64,000 bases of DNA, taken from positions 45,457,212 to 45,521,211 of the forward strand of contig CM046451.1 in NCBI GenBank assembly GCA_025506515.1, given 5' to 3'. The stretch is from Flaveria trinervia. Lineage: Eukaryota; Streptophyta; Magnoliopsida; Asterales; Asteraceae. A program made the position numbers and the translations under genes. Each line of letters opens with the position of its first letter. Positions within the stretch are counted from its first letter, which is position 1. Positions 48,101 to 58,500 of the stretch are shown here, piece after piece. The notes below the pieces were generated by a model. It did no database searches, was not told the origin of the DNA, and worked only from the letters and a program-made list of their open reading frames with translations.

Positions 48101-49183
48101 ACAGGGGATGACCTTAACACCAACCACACAACCGCAACTTGAACCAATTCTCTCTCCATTCACCATAAAAACTGAACCTTACACTCCTGAACCCACACCT
48201 TTACCCTTACCCACTTTCTCACCTTAACTACCAAAACTACCCATCGTTCAACCCAAAACACTTACCAGAACTACTACACCAAATCCTACCCCACAACCTT
48301 CCAAACCATCCCCTCGACCTTCCAAACTCTCTCCCTTGAGGAGTTTAAGGCAATCAAGACTAAGCTCACTAACTGCGCAACTTTAAGCGACATCTCCTGT
48401 GAGGAAGACAGTCAAATTAACCTATGTTGAGGGATCTTCATGTTCCATCACAAGAGATCAATTTCTGATCTGCCTAGAGGAACACTGGACCATGCTGCTA
48501 AACTTCTAGGCCTTAACTCAGACTGACTAAGTGATGAAGAAAAGAGACTAAGAAGGAAGTTGGTGACTCTACTGGATACAAAGAAAGAGGACAAGATTCC
48601 TAGTCAGTCTCTTGTGCCTAGAAAAAAAAATAATCCAGTGGAGGTTCGATTAAACTTCTGACAACTTTGTTGTGAAAAGAGAGAATGGTGAAGTCAACAG
48701 GCTAAATACCACCTCTCTGCTACACTCTAGCAGGTTTTCAAAAAGTTAGTAGAGAAACCATTCTCTAATCCCTCCAACTCTGAAAATGTTACTCACATCA
48801 GAAATCATCTCAGAAATCTTCATCTTGCTGAGTTAACTACAAAAGCCAAGATTGAAGAAGAGTTGAAATAGAGAAGAAAGGAAGACAAGGATAGTTCTCT
48901 CACCAAAGGCACAACCTTTCTACAGATGGTGGAGGGTCCTGAATTGGAACCTATAGTTTGATGGGAATATGATTATAGCTCCCATCAACTTACTCTTTCC
49001 AGAGGGACACAACAAAGGGTGCATATCATTCAGGTGACAGACTGGAATTCCTGTCAACGAATGATCTGTACAAGCTTCTCAGCACTACATCCGGGAAGAA
49101 CAAACGGACAGACAAATAGTTGCTTTCCTTAGTGCTAAAAGCTTTGAGAAGTAGGAACAAGTGAAGTTTTGGTAGCATCAGCC
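45140..49183 (+). pseudogene. element C extra ORF (aORF)
   Basis: ATG in context TCAAATGGC. ORF 45140-45619 has FSEIISFLTQSSYYTTLIVN, EFWNNG and EQLTREHLEL, then a shift to TFFMYPRFL (about 45651). Pro/Ser-rich parts with stops and an acidic part (46392-46580) follow. ORF 46815-47369 contains KSSKAKMEAAEG, and 47694-48227 is a coiled coil with SWMKDYLRAHGFSGRQ, homologous to the E and G fragments. Decayed C-terminal pieces reach the PPT. Overall size is about 4 kb. Domain order equals B, E and F. Function unknown. Confidence 0.8.
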
Positions 49184-49194
49184 TAGGGGGAGTT
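49184..49194 (+). other. polypurine tract of element C
   Basis: CTAGGGGGAGT directly before the LTR start TGTTGGATC. It identifies the LTR as the 3' LTR. Confidence 0.9.
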
Positions 49195-50004
49195 TGTTGG
49201 ATCAAGTGGAAGGCTGGTGCAACCAAAACCATTTCGCTTAGTTTATTTTGGTGAAGATAACGGAAACTTCCAAAGCTAAAATGGACTTTCAAAGGAAATA
49301 GAGTCTCTTCCGAAGTTTATGTTAAAGATCAACTTCTGAAGACAAACTCTACTTCTAAAGACAGAAGTATTCACTTATGAAGATCAAGTATAAGAAGTAA
49401 AGATCAGAAGACTACTTCTAAAGTTTGAAGAAAAGTAGAAGTCCTTAAAGCCTTGGAGGAAGCAGCCTCTTACGAAGTATAAGTGGCTTCGGAAGAACAA
49501 GTTCTTCCAAAGCCACTTAACTTTGAAAGACACTGCTATGAACCAGTAGACATATATGGTCTCTGACAATCCGCTACAGATCTCTGAGATACTGCATGGT
49601 GATTTCTCAAAAGCCATGTAGTTGACCTTTCTTTATCCTACTATTCACCTTTTGGTAGATAGCATAGTTGCCAACTTTAGTTGGAGAGAAAAAGTAAGTC
49701 ATGGACATGTCATGACTACCATATCTTAGATAAGACATTATCTAAGATACCTTAACTTTAGCATTGTAGTATTTGCTTTAGTTATGGGATCCTAACTAGT
49801 ATCAAAGTATATCCGGTTGTAGGTAGTATTATATATAGTTTCTCATTGTAACTCATAATCCATGCTTGTAAGAGTCTTGTAAAACTTTTAGTTGAGAACA
49901 ACATATTGAAGTACCTTGAAAATTATCTTTTGTGTTAATTGGGACTCTCATTCATCCAAGTGTTGTTTAAGTGAGTTGAGAGAAAAACCAAGTGTTTAGT
50001 AACA
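49195..50004 (+). repeat. 3' LTR of element C
   Basis: TGTTGGATCAAG to TTTAGTAACA, about 810 bp. CTTCGGAAG-type motifs cluster at 49280-49520 and a TATA box TATATATA lies at 49830-49837. The right end is set by the CA terminus and by the D aORF reading frame, which is already recognisable from 50011. Confidence 0.8.
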
Positions 50005-50570
50005 TAAACCGATCCTATAGAAATCATTACTCTGTTCTCATAACTGAGTAGGAATATGTGGAGAAGGATAAAGAGTTGGTGATACATGAAGAAAAGAAGA
50101 AAGCAAGGAGTATCAGATTGTTTGATCCAATTGAAATTAAAATTTTGCATCCAAGCTACACTTCTTACCTACATAATAAGTTTTTCCCAACACTCAAAGA
50201 TGATCATGCCCAAAATGACCTATGCTTCTATGTGCATATCCTCCAAGTCATTGATAAACCCTATCCCAAGGCTTATAAGAGAAGAAAGTATGAAGCAGGG
50301 CAGTTGATTGGAACAACGTATAAAGAAGTGAGTGAGTTGAGAATGTCTGAACAAGATGAGTTGGAGATAGTCCACAACAATAATGTATTGGAAACTCTCA
50401 CAATAGAAGAAGATATTTTAAGATTGAGCTTTGAGACACTACAAAAGATATGCTGAATGGAGATCAAGTACAAGTATAATGATCAAAAGGATACAGTGTC
50501 ATATTTTAACAAGTAAATGGTGTCAAGGGTCAAGGGGCCTTCAGTTTTGAAGACCTGATTACAAGTGTCT
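50005..50570 (+). pseudogene. C-terminal end of element D extra ORF
   Basis: Frame from 50011 includes a stop near 50053, then ORF 50058-50456: KELVIHEEKKKARSIRLFD, PSYTSYLHNKF and LCFYVHILQVID. It aligns with E 11750-11950 (YELVIERIW, ANIRLF, VHFFLKHIK). It is too different from E to be its missing part and overlaps the same homologous region, so D is a separate element. The rest of D lies upstream of C and is gone. Confidence 0.75.
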
Positions 50571-50587
50571 AAGCCTAAGGGGAGTAT
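50571..50587 (+). other. polypurine tract of element D
   Basis: AAGCCTAAGGGGAGTAT precedes the LTR start. A second purine run, CAAGGGTCAAGGGG, sits at 50524-50537. Multiple PPTs are known in Sireviruses. Confidence 0.75.
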
Positions 50588-50880
50588 TGTTGGATCTAGG
50601 AACAATAGGTCTAGATACTTTTTATAGGCTTAAAACTTTAATCATATGATAATGAATATTTGTAATTCATTATTTTCATGCATTCATTATGTATATAGGT
50701 TAACCCATATGTGTGTTCATTTATGTGTATGATTGCACATTCAATAATTATACTTGTGTATTAATTGAAATCATTCGAGTATTTCTTGTCTATATTTATT
50801 GTGTTTGATATTTAATATTTGATCCGTTATGCAACGATTAATGATGATTCCTTAATCATTAAATGAAAATCAATCTAACA
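50588..50880 (+). repeat. 3' LTR of element D, short
   Basis: TGTTGGATCTAGG to AATCTAACA, 293 bp, very AT-rich. It has TG/CA ends and follows a PPT. No second copy is present, so it could be internally deleted. The right flank is minus-strand aORF scrap G. Confidence 0.6.
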
Positions 50881-51102
50881 TTGATAATTGCTGAAAAGCG
50901 ATCCACAGATTATCAGGTAATCCTTCATTTCCTTATCAGTCATATCATAGAGACCCGGATTGAGATGTTGGAGCTTCAGTTTTGAGAGTCTGGTCAATTT
51001 AGGTGAAGAAGGAGACTTGACTGTTTGAGCTTTCTCATACTCAATCACAAATGAAGGGTCAAGAAGCTTGTTCAACTTATCTTTTTCTTCAACCATGGGT
51101 TC
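50881..51102 (-). pseudogene. aORF fragment G between two insertions
   Basis: The minus strand encodes VEEKDKLNKLLDPSFVIEYE and YDMTDKEMKDYL, homologous to E 10850-11030 (NAEQEKLNRLLDPTYETEYE; MTKREMKDYLSS). It is bounded by the D LTR on the left and the F LTR on the right, so it is host element DNA into which both inserted. Confidence 0.78.
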
Positions 51103-51629
51103 TTTTGGTTGAAAAAAAAACCGAATAACAGCACACTTGAATGATTGCATAGTTCAATATCAATCAACAAACACAATCCATAAACACTTGATGAAGAAGA
51201 ACAATTAAAAGTATTCAAAATATAACAACCTAAATCCAATACTCATAATATAACAATGCTCAATGAGATTTCAGATTAAATCCAGCTTAGAAATGGCACT
51301 TGCAACAATATTCACATGAACTAAGTTTTTGCAAGGATCCCTACTGTGAAAGAAATCAAATCTATGTATAGTAATGATAGTTTCGCTGATAGTTTCACTG
51401 TTAGCGAAACTATCCCGCCAATTTACAGTTTAGCCCGGCTGAGACACACAGTTTCGTCGGGTGAAACTAGAAGTTGACTTGAGCGAAACTATAGTTTCGG
51501 TCATAGTTTTGCTAGGTAGCAAACACAACTAATTAACTAACATACAAATAAAAACCAACATTTAACCTCTTACAATCAATCATAAACAAAATCTAATCTA
51601 ATGTGAGTCCAACCTATTCTTGATCTTCA
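51103..51629 (-). repeat. 3' LTR of element F
   Basis: 527 bp; matches the LTR start at 63714-64000 base by base with moderate divergence. The minus-strand start is TGAAGATCAAG. AGTTTCGCT and its complement recur at 51376-51520, immediately upstream (in LTR sense) of a TATA-like CTATACATAG at 51362-51371. The outer terminus has TT for TG. Confidence 0.9.
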
Positions 51630-51640
51630 ATATTCCCCCG
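51630..51640 (-). other. polypurine tract of element F
   Basis: The minus strand reads CGGGGGAATAT directly before the LTR start TGAAGATC. Confidence 0.85.
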
Positions 51641-51644
51641 AGGT

Positions 51645-54203
51645 TGGATCTCATCATCTTGATCAATCTTCATTTGTCTCTTCAGCTTCGGTATCTACTA
51701 CCACCTCAAATCTTCCTTCTTCACTACCTCATGTGGTTGTAGCTTCTTCCGCACATGCACTTGCCTGTACGAATTGTCTCGTTAAGTCCCGCGCATCCAT
51801 TCTCATCTAATCTACTTCCCGAACCTTCTGGGCCAGTTCCCTCACTTCAGCCATAACACCCCTCACTTTGCTGGCAACCATCATAAACAGGCTTGTCTCT
51901 TTGCGCGTTTCAGCACCAGCCCCAGCATTTATGTGATTCTCACATAACAAAACTAAATCCACATCACATAAAGCGAAAATCTCCATAGTATCAAACAGTC
52001 GGTATTTAGTATTATCCTTTAGTCTAATGACCACCTCCTCCATATTATAATCATACAACCATTTCTCAAAAGTCTGAAGCTTTTGCTGTAGGGGATTAGG
52101 CAACCACACCCTATTTGTAGTCTTAGGAGGTTTCACCCTCACCACTCTCCCACCTTCTCTCTACCTCCCAATCTTTATCTTTCTTTGATCTCCTTCTTTC
52201 TACCTTCATATACCCAAAGGCCTCGAGTTATCATTCATTCCCATCTTTGTTTCTTCCTCGAGCATCTTGCCCGCTCACTAAAATTAGAATTAATCATTGG
52301 GATCATAGCTAATCTCCTTAAATCCTATTTAGGCAATGTCTTAAATGCCTTCCTTTTATGCAAGTAAGTAATCCCTCCCCCTCTCTTTTTAATCATAAAC
52401 ATTCTGAGGTCGGGGTTGTATTTCCATCTAATGATCTTCTTGTTAGTTTCCTTCCTGCTTGGCCCCTATATATTTTGAAATAAGGGTGTTAACTCTTCAG
52501 TCTCCTTCTCACTAACAAACCACCCCTCCTTTGAAATCTCAAAGACATCTCCTTCATTAGAGCCCTTCTTGGACACATAAATCAATGGTTGCTTATCAAC
52601 CTCAAAATATTCAGGTTGATAGTCATAATCTACAAGTTGTTTATCCTTTTCTTTTTCATCAATCAACCCCTTTTCAGTTGACTCTCTCACAACCTTATCA
52701 TCTCTTAAATCAATGTCTATATTCAGCCCCATGTCAACAAAACTAGCTTCTATCGCTTCATCCTCATTCTCCACATTCTCTTTCTCCATACCATCAACCT
52801 CTGTTTATTCCTCAACTCTCACACCCATTCCTTCAACCGCTTCATTCTCTACACTACTAGAGTCCTCTCCCGCCCTACAATACGTACCCATTTTCAGAAA
52901 TAGGTACTAAGAAATATCAATCATATCATATAACACTTCATATAACAGCTGATTGGGTAGGCCGGCTGCAGCTTTTAGCTCCTTGACTTCAGTTAGCAAC
53001 CTCTTTATTATATTATGCCGATCCACCAGTATCTTTGTCATTCCATCCAACATCTCATCCTTTCCCTTCTCTCCTAATTCTTGATTGGTCAACTTAGTCT
53101 TCATCATGCTCAACTCATTGGCTAAAGAAGTGTTGAGGTTCCTCATCACATCCTCATCTAGCCCTACCCTATCATCCTTTCTCTAGGGCTTAATAAACAC
53201 TTGATGTTTATGCTTTGTCCTCCTCTTAGACTCCAAATGATCTGCCTTTTTCTTGGATTGTCTCTCTTTTATATCCCTTACTTCATGTACAGTCTCATGA
53301 ATGTCCTCCTCAAAGTCATACTCTCTTTCTTTTGCATATCTTTTCCTTTTCTTTACAAACTCAATTATTTTTCTTCTTGGTCTCCTTAGCATGCTTGTCT
53401 TCAACCTCAATTACCCTTCTTATATAGTTCCACCTTTCGGCTAGATACAGATTCTACCATAAGTGTGTGATCTTACCACTAAAGTCATGCCTTATGGTAG
53501 AGTAGTCACCAAATATCCAAGTGTTCATGTGAACCAATATTTTTATTTCTCCATGTCTCCGTACATTCAGAACTAGATCATCTATCAATATCTATAGAAA
53601 TCTTGGATATAACGGCCGTTTGTCTTTTTACAGGGCCATAACGTTCTCGGCCATGCAATAAAAATGAGTTTGGCTAAATTAGCCTTCTGTCCTCTATAGA
53701 ATACAATCATAGCTTTGGCCTAATCTAGATTCAGCCTATCAGATCCACCCTTTCGGTGATCTAAGCACATAATGAAGACGTGGGTGATGTATCTCCACTC
53801 CTTGGATAAAAAGGATTTCTTGATCTCCTTTCTCGTCCCAAAAGGAGGGAACTCATATCCAATGCTTTGGAAGGCCTCAAAGACCTCCTGATCAGTCAAT
53901 ATAACCTCTTCTCCATAGTCTTGTTAGAGTTTGAGCACTTAGGTAATGATCTCCATAGTAATCGTAATGTTGTTTTCCAACACTCTTGCGACGATCCTCT
54001 ATGGATTGGCTCAAGTATCATATTAGAAGTCCTCCAGAAATTTCTTATATGAAACTCATAAATGGTGGGAGGGTGAGAAACTGCAAAAGCAATGGGTGAT
54101 CGCTAGAGCAAACAAATGCAATCTCTAAATCCTGTAGATTGGAATTGGTATCATCCAACATGGTTGTAATGTTGTTTCGCTCATCGAACTTCAGATTAGC
54201 CAT
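51645..54203 (-). pseudogene. element F extra ORF (aORF)
   Basis: ATG at 54201-54203 on the minus strand (MANLKFDERNNITTMLDD). N-terminal part 54045-54203, then pieces with GYEFPPFGTRKEIKK and EWRYITHVFIMCLDHRK near 53750-53880. A Lys/Arg-rich nuclear-signal-like part (53183-53410), a coiled coil (52907-53149), an acidic part (52466-52789) and the C-terminal domain 51807-52145 with EKWLYDYNMEEVVIRLKDN follow. Several stops. Domain order equals B, C and E. The basic clusters hint at a nucleic-acid or nuclear role; this is inference. Confidence 0.8.
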
Positions 54204-54208
54204 TTTAT

Positions 54209-54649
54209 CTGAAAAATAGATGAAACACATTAAAAAGATAGGTTAAAATGAATAATAAAAAATAATAATTAAAAAGAATGAAAATAAAGTAAGTACAAAA
54301 TAATTCATTAGGCGAAAGTATAATTTCGCTAGCCAAAATAGTAGTTTCAACAAGTGAAAATGTAGTTTCGGCATTGATTTTGTTGTAGTTTCGACAGGCC
54401 AACTAAGTATGTTCGGCATGCCGAAACCATATTTCTACCAAGCGAAACTGAATTTTGATCACCAAAACTATCAAGTTCACATGGACAACATAACTTCAAA
54501 GTTTTTCTGAAAACATTTGAACTTTCATTCAGTTTCGCTAGTACTTTCGCAATAAGAACTTCTAAGATACCGAAGAGTCACAATTCAAATCAGCCCTTAA
54601 TATGTTGTTAAAACCTGGATTAATCTATAACCGGGGGTTCAAAACTCAC
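54209..54649 (-). other. probable 5'-UTR intron of the F extra ORF
   Basis: On the minus strand a strong donor GTGAGT starts at 54649 and a T-rich acceptor CTATTTTTCAG ends at 54209, six bases before the ATG. The branch-like TTTAACC lies about 35 bases upstream of the acceptor. The 441-base length is close to the 431 bases predicted in E. Not proven. Confidence 0.5.
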
Positions 54650-54910
54650 ATTAGAAGCTTCAATGATCGTCAATCACTAATAAAACATACACAAACTCGA
54701 AATCGTATGGGAGGTTCTCCAAATGTTCTCCGAGACTAGAAACAATGAATGTGCGCAAATGAGCTTTTAATTTCTCAAAGTGCGATATATAACCCTTAGT
54801 TTCACTAGGAGCGAAACTATAGTTTGCCCGGTACATGCTTTGATTAGAAATGAGCGAAAGTGTCGGTGAACCTATAGTTTCATGCTATGAAACTACCAAG
54901 GAAAGTATAG
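54300..54910 (-). promoter_or_regulatory. AGTTTCGCT array and TATA box before the F extra ORF
   Basis: AGTTTCGCT, AGCGAAACT and CpG-decayed forms recur through 54300-54560 and 54790-54910. On the minus strand the latter block leads directly into TTATATAT (54785-54792), the same arrangement as array-TATA in the F LTR. About 140 bases of leader then reach the predicted splice donor. Confidence 0.6.
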
Positions 54911-55292
54911 TTCTCATGAAAGTTAAAAACTTGAAAATATACTTTTTAAACATATAACAATTAAAATAATTAAGAAAAAAATAAAAAATGAAAGAAACAA
55001 ACAGAAATGCCCCACAAGACCACGCCAAACTTCAGATAACTTTAACATAATAATGGAAATAAAAGTATATAGAAGAATGATGAGTTGAAGAGATTTTCTG
55101 GAGAGTCATAGTTTGGCTGGATTGCTCATATACTTGTCCATCTTAGCCCATGACTTCTTCTTTATAACAAGTGAACTATAGCTATTTTTATCATTTTTTG
55201 TTCGTTTACAGAAAACTTAAATGACTCGTTCCCACAGACATTTGGTAAAGAAACTTATCCTGCCTTCATAATATATTGAACAAGTCACACTC
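54911..55292. other. F spacer, nothing recognised
   Basis: AT-rich, no ORF, no repeat that I recognise. It ends with CACTC, the left target duplication of the solo LTR. Confidence 0.6.
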
Positions 55293-56180
55293 TGTTAGGA
55301 TCTCAACATCTAGTTTGATCAATTAGATTGGATTTGCAGCGGAATGAGCCCACGAATTAACAAATTTAAACAAGAACACACGAAATTTATCAATGAAACA
55401 GTGTTTGTTATAGAGAGAGAATTTCTGCCAAAAGGAATATATTCATTCAATACACGCTTCGGCTGGCTCCCACATCGTTACAATTAGGTCATCTTTCCTT
55501 TTATAAGGGAAGCTGACGTGAGCTAATGTCACTTGACAGTGACATCTAATTGTTATTTAACTACTGAAAGTTAACACAACTACTGAAGATGTCAAACAAC
55601 TGACATCTTATTTAACTATCACTACAACTACTGAAAAGAAACTACTGAAACAACAACAACTGAAGAAAATGCTCTTCAGTCGTTTTACAAGTACTAAATA
55701 GAAAAGAAAACTACTAAAAGGAAACCATCATAACAACAGAAGAATGCTTCTTCAGCTGTTGTGACAAACTCTGAAGGCTTCAGTACTTGGGACTTCTTGA
55801 ACTTCAGTTGTTGTTATCAGCTGATGTCTTCAGATGTTGTCTTCAGTCTTTGTACTTCAGCTGTTGATCTTCAGTACTTTAGTCTTCAGCTGTTGATCTT
55901 CAGACTTTGGTCTTCACCTATTGAAGTCTTCAGTACTTTAGTCTTCAGCTGTTGATCATCAGACTTTGGTCTTCAGCTGTTGAAGTCTTCAGTACTTTAG
56001 TCTTCAGCTATTGATCTTTAGACTTTGGTCTTTAGCTATTCAAGTCTTTAGTACTTTAGTCTTCAGCTGTTGATCTTCAGACTTTGTCAAACAGCTGATC
56101 AAGTCTTGAGCAGTTGTTGTGATGTCTTGTGGGACTTAAAGGTTTTTCTGATCTGGCTCATTGGTTCTTTTGGTCCAACA
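55293..56180 (-). repeat. solo family-B-type LTR inside element F
   Basis: TGTTAGGATC to GGTCCAACA, 888 bp, flanked by CACTC (55288-55292 and 56181-56185). It retains the TGAC cluster (55512-55546) and a CTTCAG/CAGCTGTTGATCTTCAG array (55750-56100). It is diverged from the B copies at 12-28 kb and is a subfamily. Confidence 0.97.
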
Positions 56181-56185
56181 CACTC

Positions 56186-57070
56186 TTTGTTTGATTATTC
56201 TATTGAGAACCACAAAGATCCTTATAAAATAAACTCTCCTTATAGACATCAAATAATGAGAGCTCCACATCTATACTCACGTATAACAAAGGAGTTGATC
56301 AATTAAGCCTGAAAGATGAGAGCTTGAAGTCTATACTTATGTATAACAGAGAACATCATCATATCGTGCCGATGAGAGCTCCAGGTCTATACTCACATAT
56401 AACAGAGGAGATCATCACTCCAAGTTAATGTTCACACATAGCAGAGGAGATAAGCACGAAAGAAAGTATAGCAAGGAGCTTCTTAGATTCAAAAAGATAC
56501 TAGCAAGTAGCTTCTGAGATAGAATGGGAAAAGGAAACAAAAATACATTTGTTAAAAATATATCAACGAAAAGACGTCACGTTCTTAATCCATTTTGAAC
56601 AAGGACTTGTGACTTTGTGAAGGCAAAAAATATCAAGGGGATAATACAAGTCACAAAGTTTCTTCTTCTTTTATTTTAGCCACATGCTTACTATCTACTT
56701 CGCTTTCTGGCTAAGCCTATTAAGCATATCCCAACACAACACTATTGACCTCTTTCGCATATTTTAGTCAACAAATAAGAGAGCTACAAAAAATAAAGAG
56801 ACATGTGTTATGATTCTCCCCTGAAATTTCTACAAACTAGTAAGATTGGAGAAATTTCTAAGGAATATATATAAATATAGAATTTTAATTTTTGAGTTTT
56901 TTATGTAAAATTTTGGAGGACTATGGAGCATTCAGAAAAACTAAAAGAGAGAAAACAATAAAAGGAAATATACAATATATACATGAGTCAATGTAGAAAA
57001 CGAGATTTTAAATGATATCAATCCTAGCATGGAGATTAGTTTATAAAAACGAGGTTTATCGAATGCTTTA
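56186..57070 (-). other. proximal part of the F pol-aORF spacer
   Basis: No coding homology. It holds a tandem repeat (56253-56450) and, on the minus strand, a PPT-like TTTCAGGGGAGAATC (56812-56826) soon after pol. The remainder is AT-rich. Confidence 0.6.
56253..56450 (+). repeat. tandem repeat of 56-60 bp, about 3.5 copies
   Basis: Units begin near 56256, 56316 and 56372 with ATGAGAGCT, then TCTATACTCAC, GTATAACAGAGGAG and ATCATC. A partial fourth unit (CACATAGCAGAGGAG) ends near 56450. Confidence 0.85.
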
Positions 57071-58500
57071 GGGAAAAGAATAGCGTTTTGATTTTTATTG
57101 CCAATATGCTTAGTGCGGGAATAGAGAATTATATTCTTTGCAATTCCAATGGAAGCTTCGTTGTCATTGGTGTATGGAGAAAGTTGATTCCATGGTCAAT
57201 CATCTGATGTTGTATCCATAACACTTGTGAGCAACAACTTGAAACAACAATATATTCTGCCTCCACCATGAAAGAGAGACAATAGTCTATTTCTTGCTCT
57301 GCTATGATACAAGACAATTTCCTAGGTATTGACAGCCTCTAGTGATAGATTTTTTTTCTTAACATGAAACCCTTTGAATCATTGTTAGAATAAGCATGTA
57401 AATCAAAGTTTCAACCATAAGGATACCAAAGTCCTAAATGAGAAGAGCCTTTAATGTAACCAAAGATTCGTTTTATAGCCTTTTCATTAGACTATTTTGG
57501 GGCAGATTGGTATCAAGCACAGTATCCTATAGCAAAGGTGATGTTGGGACGGCTTGCTATAAGATAAATTAGGGAGCCTATAATGGATCTGTATAGATAA
57601 GGATCAACAGGTTTCACGTTCTCATCTTGTGTGAGGCGAGACTGAGCAGTGAATGGAATCAGTTTGGGAGCAGCGTCATCCATCTACAATTTCTTTTAAA
57701 ATATTTTGATATACTTCTTCTAATGGATGAGAATTCCCTCTAGCCTTTGCTCAACTTGCATCCCAAGAAAAAAGCACATCTCCCCCATCATGCTCAATTC
57801 AAAACGACTACACATAACCTCCTCAAACTCTTGACACAACTTTGAATTGGTAGAGCCAAAAATAATGTCATCCATATAGACTTTCATGATTAGCATCTCA
57901 CCATCCACTTCCTTTTTGAGTAGAGACATATCAATGGTGCCACGAGAAAAATCATTATTCAGGAGATACTTCATTAGAGTCTTGTACTAGATGCGAAGAG
58001 CTTGATGAAGACCGTAGAGAGATTTCTCAAGCTTGTAAGCTTTCTCAGGATAGTCTGGATCCTCAAACCCTGGTGGTTGACACACATATATCTCATCATC
58101 AACTTCTTCCTAGAGAAATGCACATTTGACATCCGATTGATAGACTTTGAACTATTTGTTAGCAACATGAGCAAGAAAAACTGTATAGCTACAAGACAGG
58201 CCATGGGAGCAAAGACTTCCGACTAGTCATTCCCTTCTTCTTGAGCAAAGCCTTGAACCAACAATCTTGATTTGTTTCTTACCACAATACCATGGTCATT
58301 GGGTTTGTTCTTGAATACCCATTTCGTACCTATTAGGCATTTGTTTGGTGGGAGAACAACCAGCATCCACACCTTGAGCTTCCTTAACTATTGTAGCTCC
58401 ATTTGCATTGATTCTACCCAAGAAGGATCTTGAAGAGCAACACGAACATTCATTGGAACAATTTGGGATACAAAAAAAGAGAATAGGCATAGATTAATTT
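57071..58500 (-). pseudogene. element F reverse transcriptase and RNase H
   Basis: The minus strand shows RT pieces: NPNDHGIVVRNKS-like sequence near 58280, CVNHQGLRIQ (out of frame) and KYLLNNDFSRGTIDMSLL. The active site is YMDDIIFGST (57868-57877), intact, followed by MGEMCFFLGMQVEQ. RNase H pieces lie at 57129-57490 (LGLWYPYG; QVLWIQHQMIDHGI in shifted frames). At least three shifts. Copies the element RNA when intact. Confidence 0.85.

Larger units (their letters stand above)
29019..50004 (+). mobile_element. Sirevirus-like element C, 5' end replaced, split by gypsy
   Basis: Two blocks, 29019-32283 and 42550-50004, are collinear with copia gag, PR, IN, RT, RH, spacer, aORF, PPT and LTR. 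The gypsy insertion (TGGAC duplication) separates IN from RT. The 5' LTR, PBS and gag N-terminus are missing. The 3' LTR ends inside the aORF of element D, so C inserted into D. Confidence 0.9.

Noticed and set aside
8202..50880. E (left) and D (50005-50880) as two halves of one element split by the B/C insertions
   Set aside because: The D piece repeats a region already present in E (KELVI/IRLF block at 11750-11950) with much divergence, so they are different elements.
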